Shown here one piece after another: positions 39,967 through 52,700 of a stretch of DNA of 64,000 nt (position 1 is the first letter of the stretch; each line of letters opens with the position of its first letter). The notes under the pieces are model-generated. The model was not told where the DNA came from. It searched no databases and worked only from the letters and a program-made list of their open reading frames with translations. The DNA is from Eutrigla gurnardus. Its lineage: Eukaryota > Chordata > Actinopteri > Perciformes > Triglidae. The stretch is from positions 21,424,554 through 21,488,553 of the forward strand of contig OY741280.1 of NCBI GenBank assembly GCA_963514095.1, written 5' to 3'. The translations under genes and the position numbers were made by a program.

Positions 39967-41408
39967 GACCTAAATATGAGACTCCTTCACTATTTAATAT
40001 CAGAATAAACACAGTTTTCAAGACAAAAGCACCAGAAACATGTATGTGTTTGTTGAGTACAGCAGATATTATGAACGTGTTTTGAATGTAGTTCTGTTGG
40101 ATTGTGTGTGCAGGAAAACAACATTGTTCAGTGATTTGTTGAAGATAAAAACTGAGATCATGACGTTCATCTTGTGTTGCAGAGATTCACTCAATTAAGT
40201 ATTTCTTCACGGCGTCCTCTGGAGTCCCAAACTTCCCAGAGTATGTGACTGTTGGGTTGGTTGATGACATTGAGATAACTCACTATGACAGCAACACCAG
40301 GAGATTGGAACCCAAACAAGACTGGATGAACAGAATCACAGAAGATGATCCTCAGTACTGGCAGACTCTGACTGAGCTCTTAGTGGGTAACCAGCAGTTC
40401 GCCAAAAACAACATTGAAGTTTTAAAGCAGCGCTTCAACCAAACTGGAGGTTTGTTTATGTTTCACTTTATTCTGACAACATTTGGTTTATACTTTCATC
40501 CTGTATTTTAATAAACACACACACAGTCAGACAGGAACATGACTGAGACTACTGGATGCTGCTGGACTACACTGGTTCAGTATTGCTTTTTTTTTGCTGT
40601 CCATCCCATAATAAGCTCCAGAGGTCTACTGACCTGAGAGCAGGTCCAGTGAGCGTCCCACAGCGAGCTGCTTCACAACAAGTGTGCTGCAGCAGCAGCT
40701 TGTTTCAGGACACACAGCTGATGGAGGAACATGAGCGGCTGCTTTCTGAACGGACCAGCAGGACTGGAAACGGGACCCGGGCTGCTTCTGCTGGTCCACA
40801 TACCAGACCAGGCTCAGCAGGTTTCCATGAAGCGGGCTGACTGGACCTCATGGTCCACGTCTCCTTCAGATCTCAGCGTGTCCATCCCATCAGATACATG
40901 ACTCACAAAAATATGATAGAAGGACAGCTTAGATTCACTGTCCGTGCCCCAGTGTGTCTGTGCCATAATACACATTTATATAACGCTGAAAGAAGGAATC
41001 CACCAGTTGATCAGCTGTTGATCCTCAGAGGAAGTCTTTATTTCATAAATATGTCAAACATTTTCTAGTTCCAGTTTCTCTAATATGAGAAATGTATGCG
41101 TTTCTCTGTTTTATATCATTTTATATTAAATACTGTTCAGTGTTGTTCAGACAAAAGATTTGAAGATTTCACCTTTAACCTCTCAGAACTTTTTTCTGAA
41201 TTAAAAAAACAACGATTGTGACATAATCAATAATCAGAAGAATAATTAGCCACAAATATGGAGGATATTACAGAGTATTTAGTGTATTTATCCCAAAGTA
41301 AACAATTAATCGACTGGTTGATCAACAGATAATCAGATTCAAGTCTTTTATTAAGAAAAAACATCAAACATTTTCTAGTTCCACTTTCTCAAATATGATA
41401 ATGTTGAC

Positions 41409-41449
<41 letters not shown>

Positions 41450-41680
41450 TGTCTTTATGGATTATCAGAAAAAGAAAATAGGATCACATGTCAAAGTGAA
41501 AACACGTATTTCCATCGTGATCCAAAGATGTTAGAAGACAAAGTAAACACAAAGAAGACATTCAACATAAAAACTACATAAAAAGTTAAAATATATTTCA
41601 TCACCTGTTAGAGAAATAGAAAAACATCTCCAACACAAATGAGGAAAAATAACATCATCATCAATCAATCCATAATCCAT

Positions 41681-41684
<4 letters not shown>

Positions 41685-41742
<58 letters not shown>
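41685..41742 (+). repeat. (CT)n acceptor tract before D exon 3
   Basis: About 58 bp of CT repeat forms the polypyrimidine tract of the alpha-2 acceptor. Confidence 0.85.
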
Positions 41743-42070
41743 AGGTGTCCACATTTACCAGAGGATGGCTGGCTGTGAATGGGATGATGAGACTGATAAA
41801 GTTAATGGTTATAATCAAGAGGGTTATGATGGAGAAGACTTCATAGCGTTTGACCTGAAGACAGAGACATGGGTCGCTGCAAAACAACAGGCTCTCCTCA
41901 CCAAACACGAGTGGGATGCTGATAAAGCTCTGATAGAACAGTATAAACACTACCTCACCCAGATTTGTCCTGATTGGCTGAAGAAGCATTTGAACAACGG
42001 GAGGAGCTCTCTGCTGAGAAAAGGTAGAATCACATGACCTGATGTGGTTTCATGGACACCATGTTCATGT

Positions 42071-44413
42071 TTACATTTACATTTACATTTAGGTCATTTA
42101 ACAGACGCTTTTGTCCAAAGCGACTTCCAATAAGTACATTTGTCAAAAGAAGGAAACAAAGAAACCACAACATATCATTGCCGATAAAGTAAGAGAACAA
42201 GTGTTAGGTCCTCATCTGAGTAAAGAAGTACCTTAAGAGGAGGGGGGGGGGGGGGGGGGTCTTGAGCCTTTTTCGGAAGATGGCAAATGACTCTGCTGTC
42301 CTGACATTGGTCGGGAGTTCATTCCACCACTGAGGCGCCAGAACAGAAAAGAGTCTGGACTTTGCTGAGCGACATTTGTTTGATTTCAGTGATGGTGGTA
42401 CCAGCCGGCCAGCTGAAGTAGAGGAGCGAAGTGCTCGCTTCGGGGTGTGAGGTTTGACCAGTGTTTGAAGGTAGACAGGTGCTGTTCCATTGATGGCCCT
42501 GAAGGCCAGTGCCATCGTCTTGAATTGGCGGGAGATGACCAGTGCTTGGACCAGGAGTTGCATCCTTTGTGAGGAAGGTCCGAATCCTGCGGATATTGTA
42601 GAGGGTAAATCTGCAGGATCGGGCCACAGCAGTGATGTTGGGGGTGCAGGATAGTTGGTCATCAAGGATTACACCCAGGTTCCTCGCAGTTGACGACGGC
42701 AATACTGTGATGCCCTCGACAGTGACCGACAGGTCCATGCGAGGGCAGTCTTTCCCTGGGATGAAGAGGAGTTTGGTTTTATTCAGGTTAAGCTTGAGGT
42801 GATGTGCAGTTGTCCAGACAGAGATGTCCGCCAGACAGTTCGAGATGCGAGTCGCAATGTGAGTGTCAGAGGACGGGGGAAAAGAGAGGAACAGCTGGGT
42901 TTCATCTGCGTAGCAATGGTAGGAGAATCCATGCGATGTAATAACAGAACCTAGTGATCTGGTGTATAGTGAGAACAGAAGCGGTCCTAATACTGAGCCT
43001 TGAGGGACACTCATGTCCAGAGAACAGGGTTTGGACATAGAGCCATTCCATGTGACCTGAAAGGTGCGATTTGTAAGGTATGATGTAAACCAGGTGAGAG
43101 CAGAGTCAGTTATGCCAAGTTCAGCCAGAGTGAAGAGGAGGATTTGGTGGATTTGAGCCAGGTCCTCGTGCTGGCCCGATTTCTTCCATTTTCTCTCTGA
43201 CACTCGCAACAATGATCTGTTGGTTCGCAGAGGTTCAGACAGCCAGGGAGGGGAGGGAGATGATCGCGCAGGTCGTGACATTGGGGGACAGAGAGTGTCC
43301 AAAGAAGAGGAGAGTGAGGACAACAGGATGGAGGCTTCCTCAGTAGGCATTAAGGAGAACTGTTCTGAGGATGTTGAAGTCACCGAGGACGACAAGTGGT
43401 GTGCCATCATCCGGGGAGCAGCTCAGGAGGGCATCCATCTCATCTAAAAAGTCACCAAAGGTCCGGGTGGGCGATAGATCACTATGATGTTGAGCTTGAA
43501 AGGAAGGGTGACAGAGACGGCGTGGAATTCAAGTGTAGATCGGGGTAGGTGGTCCAGAGGAAGGACCTGGTAGGACCACCTGGGTGAGATGAGGAGCCCA
43601 GTTCCTCCTCCTCGCCCTGTTCGTCTTGGGGAGTGTGAAAACGAGTAGGCAGTTGAAAGGGCAGCTGGAGTGGCAGTGTTTTCTGGGGTGATCCAGGTCT
43701 CCGTTAGGGCCAGGAAGTGGAGAGTCTGCAGGGAGGCATACGCTGAAATGATGTCCGCCTTCTTGACTGCAGACTGGCAGTTCCACAGCCCCCTAGTACT
43801 TCAAGTTCCGTACAGGTGGAGAATGGTGGGTAGCAGAGATTGGATGGATGGGCTCCTCGAGCGAAGGGTGTCTGGTAAAATCTTCTCCAGTGTGATGTCT
43901 TGACTGGGATAAGACACATGGCTCCGATGGGAGGGGGTTGAGATGTTATGCCTACCTCAATGGACTTCCTCAATGGACTCCTGCAGATAGACTCCCTTGT
44001 CTTTGTTCAGCTGTCTTGACTCCCGCAGATAGACTCCCTTGTCTTTGTTCAGATGTCTTGACTCCCGCAGATAGACTCCCTTGTCTTTGTTCAGCTGTCT
44101 TCGTTCTGATGTCCTGGCGCTGCAGCTGACGCTGTAGTGACAGCCTTTTAAGTGCTCAGTTTACCTCATGCACAGACTGGTGCCCCTCCCTCCAATCAAG
44201 TCTATTGACTACAGCTAAGCTGGCTGAAACTAGCTAATTGCCCACTCAGTATAGATAGCTTCGCAAGAATTTAAACAACAAGCTATCAACACAAGACTAA
44301 ATGTTACAACTAGCTTTACTCACACAATGCCTAAACCCAAATCTACAATTAGTTTCTGACTTACCAACAAGAGACAAAGCAGCTTCCTTCCTTTCTCCAG
44401 ACAAAATGTGGCT
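42071..44413 (-). mobile_element. L2-type LINE in D intron 3, internally deleted
   Basis: The same insertion as in C intron 3, at the same junction bases, but with deletions (for example near 42528 and 43152 and in the endonuclease part). It has three instead of two copies of the 44-45 bp repeat in its 5' region. The RT active site reads YADE instead of YADD (about 42903-42914 on the + strand). Confidence 0.8.
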
Positions 44414-44499
44414 TGTTCCTTCTTTTGTTTCTAACCGACATAACACACACACACACACACACACACCTTCATCCCCTCTGCCTCCTTCTCTCCTTTACC

Positions 44500-44545
<46 letters not shown>

Positions 44546-45675
44546 CCCTGTTCCTGTCTGTCTCAGTTCCTGTCTCTCTGTCTCTGTCTCACCCTCTGTC
44601 CTACCTTCCTCATTGATGTATCTCCTCTTCATCAGTCTTATTATCTCTTCTGTCTCTTCTTTTCTCACTTATCTTCACATCACAGTTATTTACATTGAAT
44701 ACATACAAACATAAATTGTGTATGTGTCACTAAGGCATTTCAGATACATCAGACATGATCATTAATACACAGCAGATCATAATAATAAGGATAAAGAACC
44801 TCTAACCCGTCTCTCTCTCCTCAGACCTTCCCTCAGTGTCCTTCCTCCAGAAGACTCCCTCCTCTCCAATCAGCTGCCACGCTACAGGTTTCTACCCTCA
44901 AAGAGCTGTACTGATCTGGAGGAGAGATGGAGAGGATCTCCATTAGGACGTGGACCTCGGAGAGATCCTCCCCAACCATGATGGAACCTTCCAGATGAGT
45001 GCCGACCTGAAACTCTCAGTGGCAGCTGAAGACCGGAGCAGGTACGAGTGTGTGTTTCAGCTCTCTGGTGTGAAGAAGGACATCGTCAACACACTGGACG
45101 TCATCAGGAGCAACAAAGGTGAGACTGAGACCAGAAGTGATGAAGGTGGGAAGCACACGCTTAGTTTACGGGAACAGTTCATGTGTTTTTATGTGGACGG
45201 GGAGTTTTGTTTCCTAATATTGTTTAGTCGTCAGTTTCTTTCCTCTAGTTTGTTTCTATAATTTTAAGGCTTAGATTAATATTAAATCAATGCAGGTTAT
45301 CTCATTTCAGCGTGTTCCGTGTCTAAAGATGACAATAAAATCTGATTGATTTGCTCAGATCTAGACCAGAATTATTACCATGATTTGATTTGTGCTGCAT
45401 GTTGACTGTTTACATTGATTATTAGAGAAACATAATCTTGTTTTGTGCTCAACAGAGAATCCCGCTGACATGACCACCGTCATCATCATCATCGCTGCAG
45501 TGGTACTTCTCGTCCTCGGTGTGATTGGATTTCTGGTTTACAGAAGAAGAACTGTCATTTAGAGACCCAAACAGACACTGGGGCTGCGGTTGAATAGTAA
45601 AAAGTAATGCATGAAAGTCATTGTTAAATATGTAAATATGGATATAGTTTGTTTTCGTGAACAGCCGAGGTGTGC

Positions 45676-45860
45676 GTCACTTTAAATGTTGCCCTCACAA
45701 GGAATTGTGGGTCGGTGTAATCTCCTTTCCTTTCGTAAAGGAAGATCTGTTGCATCCTATGCTAAAGGAGATCTGAAAGGAAGCATTGCAGCTCCTTTCC
45801 TTCAAATTTAGAGAAATCAAGCAGCTCTTATCATGGCGGCCACTTGTTTACTTCCGGGTC
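45676..45860. other. Conserved downstream module, copy D
   Basis: Fourth occurrence of the GGAATTGTGGGT / ATGGCGGCC / ACTTCCGGGTCA module. Confidence 0.5.
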
Positions 45861-46064
45861 ACTTCTTGAGTTAAGAACCTTCCCAAGCAAACAAAGAAGA
45901 GTCCCAAAAACAGGCAGGCAAACTGACAAGGAAACAGAGGGAACACACAGACTATATACACCAGGACTGATTAGGAACGGGGCCCAGGTGGGAAAACATG
46001 AGGGCAGGCTGAAGAGACTATCAGACACAGCTGATATCCCCCCCCCCCCCCAAAAAAAACACCC

Positions 46065-46280
46065 TTACCTATAGCACTTTGATCACAGCACTACTGTACT
46101 TAAGGTATGTTTGCTGACGGCAACTACTTTACTCAGAGAAGGATCTAACACTTGTTCTATTTTAGCTCTTACTTTATCAGCAATGATACGTTGTGGTTTC
46201 TTTGTTTCTTTTGACAAATGTACTTATTGTAAGTCGCTTTGGACAAAAGCTAAATGACCTAAATGTAAATGTAAATGTTG
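46065..46280 (+). mobile_element. L2 LINE tail, + orientation, left of zinc-finger block 2
   Basis: L2 3' end preceded by a run of C and A (46038-46060). Same arrangement as at 31467. Confidence 0.75.
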
Positions 46281-46708
46281 GAATATTAGAAATAGCTTGT
46301 CGTTCCTTGAATCTCCAAAAGTAGAGCCGATGCCAAAGTTTTCAGCCATCAAACTCCTCTTTAAGTGATTGTTTTCCAACATTTATTTGATCCTGCAAAT
46401 AAAAATCTATTTAAAGGAATTGCCTTCTGGTCTTTTTCTGCACCACTCAGCAATATAAAACAACACTGTGATCTTAGAATACATACCGAAACATCAGTTT
46501 GAACATTACAGTTAAGAGCTTATAACTGACAGGAAAACATCGGACCTAAATTATAACTACAAATTCCTTCACAACCATGAAAAACAGTATAAAAGAGGAA
46601 AAACAAGGACACCTGGTGGGCAAAGTAAACCGGTGCGTGAGGATCTGTGAAAACAATCTACAAAACTTTTATTTTGACAGTCAAAACAACACGATGGTAC
46701 TGTGTTCT

Positions 46709-46856
46709 GCATCCCATCCTCTCCTATAATGCAGCAGAAACACTCATACAAGCCTTCATAACAACCAGACTGGACTATTGCAACATCATTCTCTATGGCC
46801 TCCCCTCCATCGACCTCCAAAAATCCATGTTTGCGGTGGTTATTTGTGTTGAATAA
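46709..46856 (+). pseudogene. LINE RT relic in unit D
   Basis: Carries the same TTRLDYCN block as 32088, with a slightly longer open part upstream. Confidence 0.5.
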
Positions 46857-47547
46857 AGCACAAAGTCAGAAACTTTTCTTTACGTAGGGTTTAATCGATT
46901 TCTGGCTCCTTCTTTCTTGTGATGCACACATGTTTATCGAACCTTCCTTTATGTCTTTAAGCACTTAGAAAATGCAGAAACAGATGCAAGATTGTTTTTT
47001 TTAACAAAGCATAAGGTTTTACATCAGGATTACGTGAGACATGGGAATTTCCATCACATGGTTGGGGCTGAAAACTAAGAGTGAATGTGTGGATGTTTTG
47101 ACCCGATGAGGCCAGGCAAATCTTTTGTGACAAAACTTTTGTGACAAACTGTTTCAGCCTTAAGATTATATAAAGTAAAAGTAAAATAACTCCTTTACCC
47201 AACCTTAGCGAGTAAATAAACAACAACAAAGTCTGCTCAAGCACTTTAAGTGTAACAACGAATGTTGCACATTGTGAGCATCTCTCTTAAATTAAATAAT
47301 TAGCCGGCTGGAGGAGGCGTCACCTTAAGCAAAGTATGACTCTGTCAAAGCGATCCAGGTTCATCGTGATGCCACAGGGTAACAATTATACCAGCAATAA
47401 CCTACTGACTGCTCTGCAGCATGTTTAATATATTTTATAGTATTCAACTATTCAGTTAATAACAAAATGTATGTATAACAGCCATGAGGTTGAGGTAAGA
47501 GCGCATGTTTATTTCTGTAAACTGTGTTGGACGTCACAAATATTTCC

Positions 47548-48285
47548 TCATTTGACAGATTTTTCTCCTGTGTGAGTTCTCATGTGATCCTGTAAATTTT
47601 GACGCCATCTAAATGATTTTAAACAGACTGAGCAGCTGAAAGGTTTCTCACTTGAATGGATTTTAATGTGTTTATTTAAATTTCCGCTCTCTGTAAAAGA
47701 TTTGTTACAAACTGAGCAGCTGAAAGGTCTCTCTCCTGTGTGAGTTCTCTTGTGTGTGTGTAAATGATATCTCATTGCAATTTTTTTCTGACAAACTGAG
47801 CAGCTGAAAGGTTTTTCTCCAGTATGAGTCCTCGTGTGTCTCTTCAGGTCGCCACTTGCAATGAAACCTTTATCACACACTAAGCACCTGAAAGGTTTTT
47901 CTCCTGTGTGTATTAACATATGATTCTGTAAATTTCCACTCTGTGTAAAACACTTCCTACAAACCGAGCAGCTGAAAGGTCTCTCTCCTGTGTGATTTCT
48001 CATGTGTCTCTTCAGACTTCCACTGATTGTAAATGTTTTCCCACACTCAGAGCAGATCAATTGTTTCCCACCAGTTCTACATCTAAATTCACTGTCAGGG
48101 ATTTCATTTTTCAAAGCCTTTAAACCTGACTGAGGTTCTCTGGTCTCCTGCCAATCATCATTGTGTTCATGCTCAGGTTCAGAAGAGTTTCCAATCTTGT
48201 CATCAGTATCTGGTTGTAAATGTGAATCTGAGTTCCTGGCTGGTTCTGGTCCTCCACAGTCCTCTTCATCATATTCCTTTTTCAT
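47548..48285 (-). CDS. C2H2 zinc-finger protein, unit D
   Basis: Intact 245-codon single-exon frame starting MKKEYDEEDCGG, with an in-frame stop just upstream of the ATG. It has an acidic amino end of about 75 residues and then six C2H2 fingers at about 78-98, 106-126, 134-154, 162-182, 190-210 and 218-238. It is a likely DNA-binding regulator; no KRAB, SCAN or BTB domain is seen. Finger 6 has Asn at helix position 3 (RWRQNLQDH) where the C and E copies have His. Finger 4 has Ile in place of the usual core Phe. It is transcribed divergently from class I copy E, but the Ty3 element now lies between them. Confidence 0.85.
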   Translation of the reverse strand: MKKEYDEEDCGGPEPARNSDSHLQPDTDDKIGNSSEPEHEHNDDWQETREPQSGLKALKNEIPDSEFRCRTGGKQLICSECGKTFTISGSLKRHMRNHTGERPFSCSVCRKCFTQSGNLQNHMLIHTGEKPFRCLVCDKGFIASGDLKRHTRTHTGEKPFSCSVCQKKIAMRYHLHTHKRTHTGERPFSCSVCNKSFTESGNLNKHIKIHSSEKPFSCSVCLKSFRWRQNLQDHMRTHTGEKSVK

Positions 48286-48640
48286 GTGTTCTTAAACATC
48301 CAGACAGGTTTATCCAGACATACAGAGACTCTGGAGGGTCAGTATTGGTGAAGCTAACAGACACTTTCTAAAAACCACGAAGGAACTCTCCGTTTCTCGA
48401 TGTTTCTACTGACGCCAGGTGCCATTTTGCTAAAAGACAAACATCCGGTTCCGCAGTTACTTGGTGCGTAACCTACAAAATAAAAGCACATAAACTTACA
48501 TGACAAAAATAATATTGAATTTTTCTTGCACTTGCATCTTTCTTACTAGCCATGTTTAGATCATCTGAATAAAGGTTGGGCGTCCTGCTACATTAAAGTA
48601 GGGGGTAATTAGCTCAATTCCCAAACTCAACAAATATATA

Positions 48641-48641
48641 A

Positions 48642-48681
<40 letters not shown>
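48641..48681. repeat. (AC)n near zinc-finger promoter, unit D
   Basis: About 20 AC units at the position equivalent to 34006. Confidence 0.85.
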
Positions 48682-48682
<1 letters not shown>

Positions 48683-48807
48683 CATAGAGCAGCCTGTTAC
48701 ATCAATGAAAACACACTTGGAGCTCTTGTTTGTTGTCGACAGCCAGACTGAACACAAGCAGACTAAGACACTACTGCAGAGTATGTGAGCTTCATTCATA
48801 CATTTCT

Positions 48808-49135
48808 GCACATTTACATTTACATTTAGGTCATTTAGCAGACGCTTTTGTCCAAAGCGACTTACAATAAGTACATTTGTCAAAAGAAGGAAACAAAGAA
48901 ACCACAACGTATCATTGCCGATAAAGTAAGAGCTAAAATAGAACAAGTGTTAGATCCTCATCTGAGTAAAGTAGTACCTTAAGAGCAACAGTGCTATGAT
49001 CAGAGTGCTATATAGGTACGTTTTTGGGGGGGGGGGGGGGGGGGGGGTGTTAGTGGGTCATGCTATGTAGAGTCGAGGTGAAGTCTGAACAGGTGAGTCT
49101 TGAGCCTTTTTCGGAAGAATGGCAAATTACTCTTA
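48808..49135 (-). mobile_element. L2 LINE tail, - orientation, right of zinc-finger block 2
   Basis: Contains a run of about 22 G (49026-49047). Same position as 34167 in unit C. Confidence 0.8.
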
Positions 49136-49181
49136 CATTACATTGCATTAGCCTGCAGATGATCACAGCAGAGCTGAGCAG

Positions 49182-49453
49182 TGTCTTGTTTTGTACTGTG
49201 CGTACATATAATATCCAGGACAACGACGTGCTATTAACGTAGCATTTATTGTGCAGACAATAATAACATAGGCTATACACCGCAGGCTATGCCGTATGCT
49301 CTGCCGGCGTATCTGAACTGACTAACTCCAAGCACTGTGGACCAATCACATTCCATGTTTACTTCAGGGTCCCGTAGGAATATTGGCTATCACATCTCAG
49401 CTATAACATTGCTGTTGTAACAAGCACTTTGGGTATTCTGTGTGAATATTACA
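49182..49453 (-). repeat. 3' LTR of Ty3 element
   Basis: On the - strand it starts TGTAATATTC and ends AAACAAGACA. It appears equal to the 5' LTR. Confidence 0.9.
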
Positions 49454-49705
49454 TCCCCCTTTCTTTGAGGAAATTGCCAACATATATTTCAGATGAAGTC
49501 CGAAGAAGTTATAAGCATAGTGTGAAACATCAAAACGAAATATATTAGTATCACATACAGCCAAACCCAAAACTCAAAATACTTCACCACACATTGGTTT
49601 ATCAGATATCCCTTAGCTTGATCATGCCTGTAGTATAGAAACATATACTCGAAATACAATTCAGAACAATCAATAACATTTCTCAGGGCAGCAATGTACA
49701 TGCTT

Positions 49706-52700
49706 TTATAAGTCCAGAACGACTCTGGGCTTGACTTCCCGTCCAGACCTTGTCTGATATGGGGCAGTATGAGTGGCAGTCTCACCCGTTGTCTGTGAGG
49801 TGTGTATTGTGTTGTTATGTGGTGCATGCTGTATGTTGTGGTTGTAACTTCCCTCAGTGTGGGTATCATGTGTTTCCTTTGTGTCCAGGAGGTGACGCCT
49901 GTTCCGTCTGTACTCCTGTCCTTCAGCGGTGCGTATGTGGTATGATCTGTCAGTATCAGCTGGCTGGATGACAACAGCTGGTTTCCAGTGTCCGTGATCC
50001 TGGAATCGGATGCTTTGACCTTCCTGCAGTGTTGACATCGGCTTAGCTGATCTGTTGTAGTACCTCTTCTGATGCTGTTGTCTGTGGACTCTCGTAGCCT
50101 GAACATCTCTGTGGCTGACCACGTTGGGGTGAAGTTGCTGATGGGTGTTGGGTAGGATAGAGCGTAAGCGACGGCTCATGAGCAGCTGGGCTGGTGATCT
50201 GAAATTGTCAACTGGGGTGTTGCGATACTCAAGAAGACTCAGATAGGGGTCTCGCTGATCAGCTTTGGCCTTTTCCATAAGCGATTTGGCAATGTGCACA
50301 GATTTCTCTGCGAGGCCGTTGCTTTGGGGATAGTGCGGACTGCTGGTCGTATGCGTGAACTCCCATGTGCTGGCGAAGATTTCAAACTCTCTGCAGCTGT
50401 ACTGAGGTCCGTTATCCGATACAACCGTTTCTGGTATGCCATGCCTGGCGAAGGCTGCTTTCAGTTTGTGTATTACAGCGGAGGCTGTTTTGCCGTGTAG
50501 CTTGTCCAGCTCAAAATACCTGCTGTAATAGTCTACTGTAACCAGATAGTTCTCATTATTCCAAGTGAACAGATCAGTAGCAACTGTTTGCCATGGCCTG
50601 TCTGGGATCTTGTGGCATATCATGGGCTCTTTAGTGTTGCAAGGTCTGTGTTCGAGACAGATGGGGCACTTTCCCACCATTTCCTCAATCTGCTTGTTCA
50701 TCCCAGGCCAAAACAGGATGTCACGGGCTCTCTGTTTGCACTTTTCTATGCCCATGTGACCTGCATGAATGCGGGACAACATCTCTGCACGCAGTGAGGT
50801 GGGGATAATTATTTTCTCACCTTTGAATATGATGTCATTCATTTGTGAAAGTTCATCTCTATGATTCCAGTATTCTGCTATGCTCTGAGGGCACATTCTT
50901 CTCTCCTCAGGCCATCCTTCTTTGAATGTCTTTTTTAGTAGAATGAACTGTGTGTCTTTGTCAGTTTCTGCTTTGATTTCTTTCAGCTTTGCATCACTGA
51001 CAGGTAAGCTGCTGTATACTGTGTGTACCTGCATGTCCATGCCTTCTCTTAGGCTGTTGTCCTGGTCATTCAGTGATTTCCTGGAGAGAGTGTCTGCAAC
51101 AGGGATGTCCTTGCCTGGTCTGTGAATGATGGTAAAGTCATACCTCTGTAGTTGCAGTATCATTCTCTGTAGCCTTGGAGGCGCTGCTGTTAGTGGTTTT
51201 CGCATAATGGACTCAAGTGGTTTGTGGTCACTTTCCACAATGACGTGACGGCCATAGATATACTGGTGAAAACGTTTACATCCAAACAATATGGCATATA
51301 GCTCCTTTTCGATCTGAGCATAGTTGACTTCACTGTCAGTTAGAGACTTGGACGCGTAACCGATGGGCTTGCCCTCTTGTAGTAGGACTGCACCTAGTCC
51401 GTACTTAGATGCGTCGACTTGCAGTCTGAGCTCTTTGCTGGGGTCAAAGTACGTTAAGACCGGGCCTGGCTCTCGTGTGATTAGCTCTTTCATCTTCCGG
51501 AATGCGTTGTCATGCTGTGCATCCCATATGAATTCACTCGATTCCTTTAACAGGTGACGCATGGGTGCATTGATATCTGAGAGCATAGGGGCAAATTTCG
51601 ACAAGTAATTAACCATGCCAAGGATTGTTTCCAGCTCACCTTTGTCCTTGGGTGGCTCCATGTCTCTCACGGCTGCAATCTTGGCTGGATCTGGTTTGAT
51701 TCCATCCTTCGTGATGAGATGTCCAAAATAGCTGACCTCGGTGGCACAGATTGTGCTTTTCTCCGGGTTGAGCTTAACTCCTCGCTCTCTGGAGCGCTGA
51801 AGCATTGCACGAAGGTTTTTGTCATGCTCTTCTTTGTTTCTGCCGTAGATAAGGACATCATCAACTATTGCTGTGACTCCCTGTAGACCTTCGTAAGTCT
51901 CATCAACTTTGCGCTGAAACTCATCTTGGGCGGATATCAGTCCAAAAGGTAGGCGGAGGAATCTGTATCGTCCGAATACCGTGTTGAAGGTGGTCAACAT
52001 GGATGACTCCTCTGTGAGCTTGATAGCCCAGTAGCCTGACCTGGCATCCATGACACTGAAATAGCAGGCTCCTGCCAACTTGGATGTAATGTCGTCGAGG
52101 GTAGGTAATGGGTAGTGTGGTCGTTTTATGACCTTATTCAAGTCTTTAGGGTCAAGGCACACCCTCAGTTTGCCTGTGCGTGGCTTTTCTGCTGCCACCA
52201 TCGAATTGACCCATTCAGTTGGTTCAGTGACTTTCGTGATGATCTGCTGTTTCTCCATGTTCTGTAGCTCCACTTTGAGGCGGTCACGTAGAGCGAGAGG
52301 GACACGTCTCGGTGGGTGGACTACAGGTGTTGCGTTGGGGTCGATGTGGATTGTACACTCGCCAGGAAACAGTCCTATTCCTGTGAAGACATCTGCAAAC
52401 TCGTCCATGATTGGTACCTCAGCTGTGCCATCTATGGATAGTATGAGTTTAATTAGTCCAAAGTCCAGACATGCTTCTAATCCTAGCACTGGGGGTGCAT
52501 GTGTGTCAACAACGTGAACCTTCAGCATTAGTTGAGTGTCTTTGTACTGGCAACTCATGTTGCATTTGCCTCTGACAACTAGTTGCTCACCACCATAGCC
52601 ATAGAGTGGGCGAATTGAGGGCTGTAGTACATGTTGTATTCCCAACTTTCTGAAAATACGTGTAGGAATGACGTTTGCTGAGGCTCCAGTGTCTAACTTG

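Larger units (their letters stand above)
34846..45562 (+). pseudogene. MHC class I U-lineage-type, copy D, nonsense in alpha-3
   Basis: Exons are leader 34846-34903, alpha-1 40183-40449, alpha-2 41745-42023, alpha-3 44825-45118, and transmembrane with short tail 45456-45562. All splice sites look normal. In alpha-3 the codon that is GAG in every other copy is TAG (44944-44946), ending the frame at 241 codons, before the second Ig cysteine and the membrane anchor. The remaining exons are otherwise intact. Alpha-1 and alpha-2 keep the fold residues; position 146 is Glu and 171 His as in C. The membrane segment has four Ile in the ATC repeat. Intron 1 is inflated by LTR-like, RTE and hAT insertions, and intron 3 by an L2. 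It could at most give a truncated secreted form. Confidence 0.85.

Noticed and set aside
44301..44714. Frame with Thr-His and Leu-Ser repeats in D intron 3, also at 29812
   Set aside because: Translation of (AC)n and (CT)n repeats in an intron.
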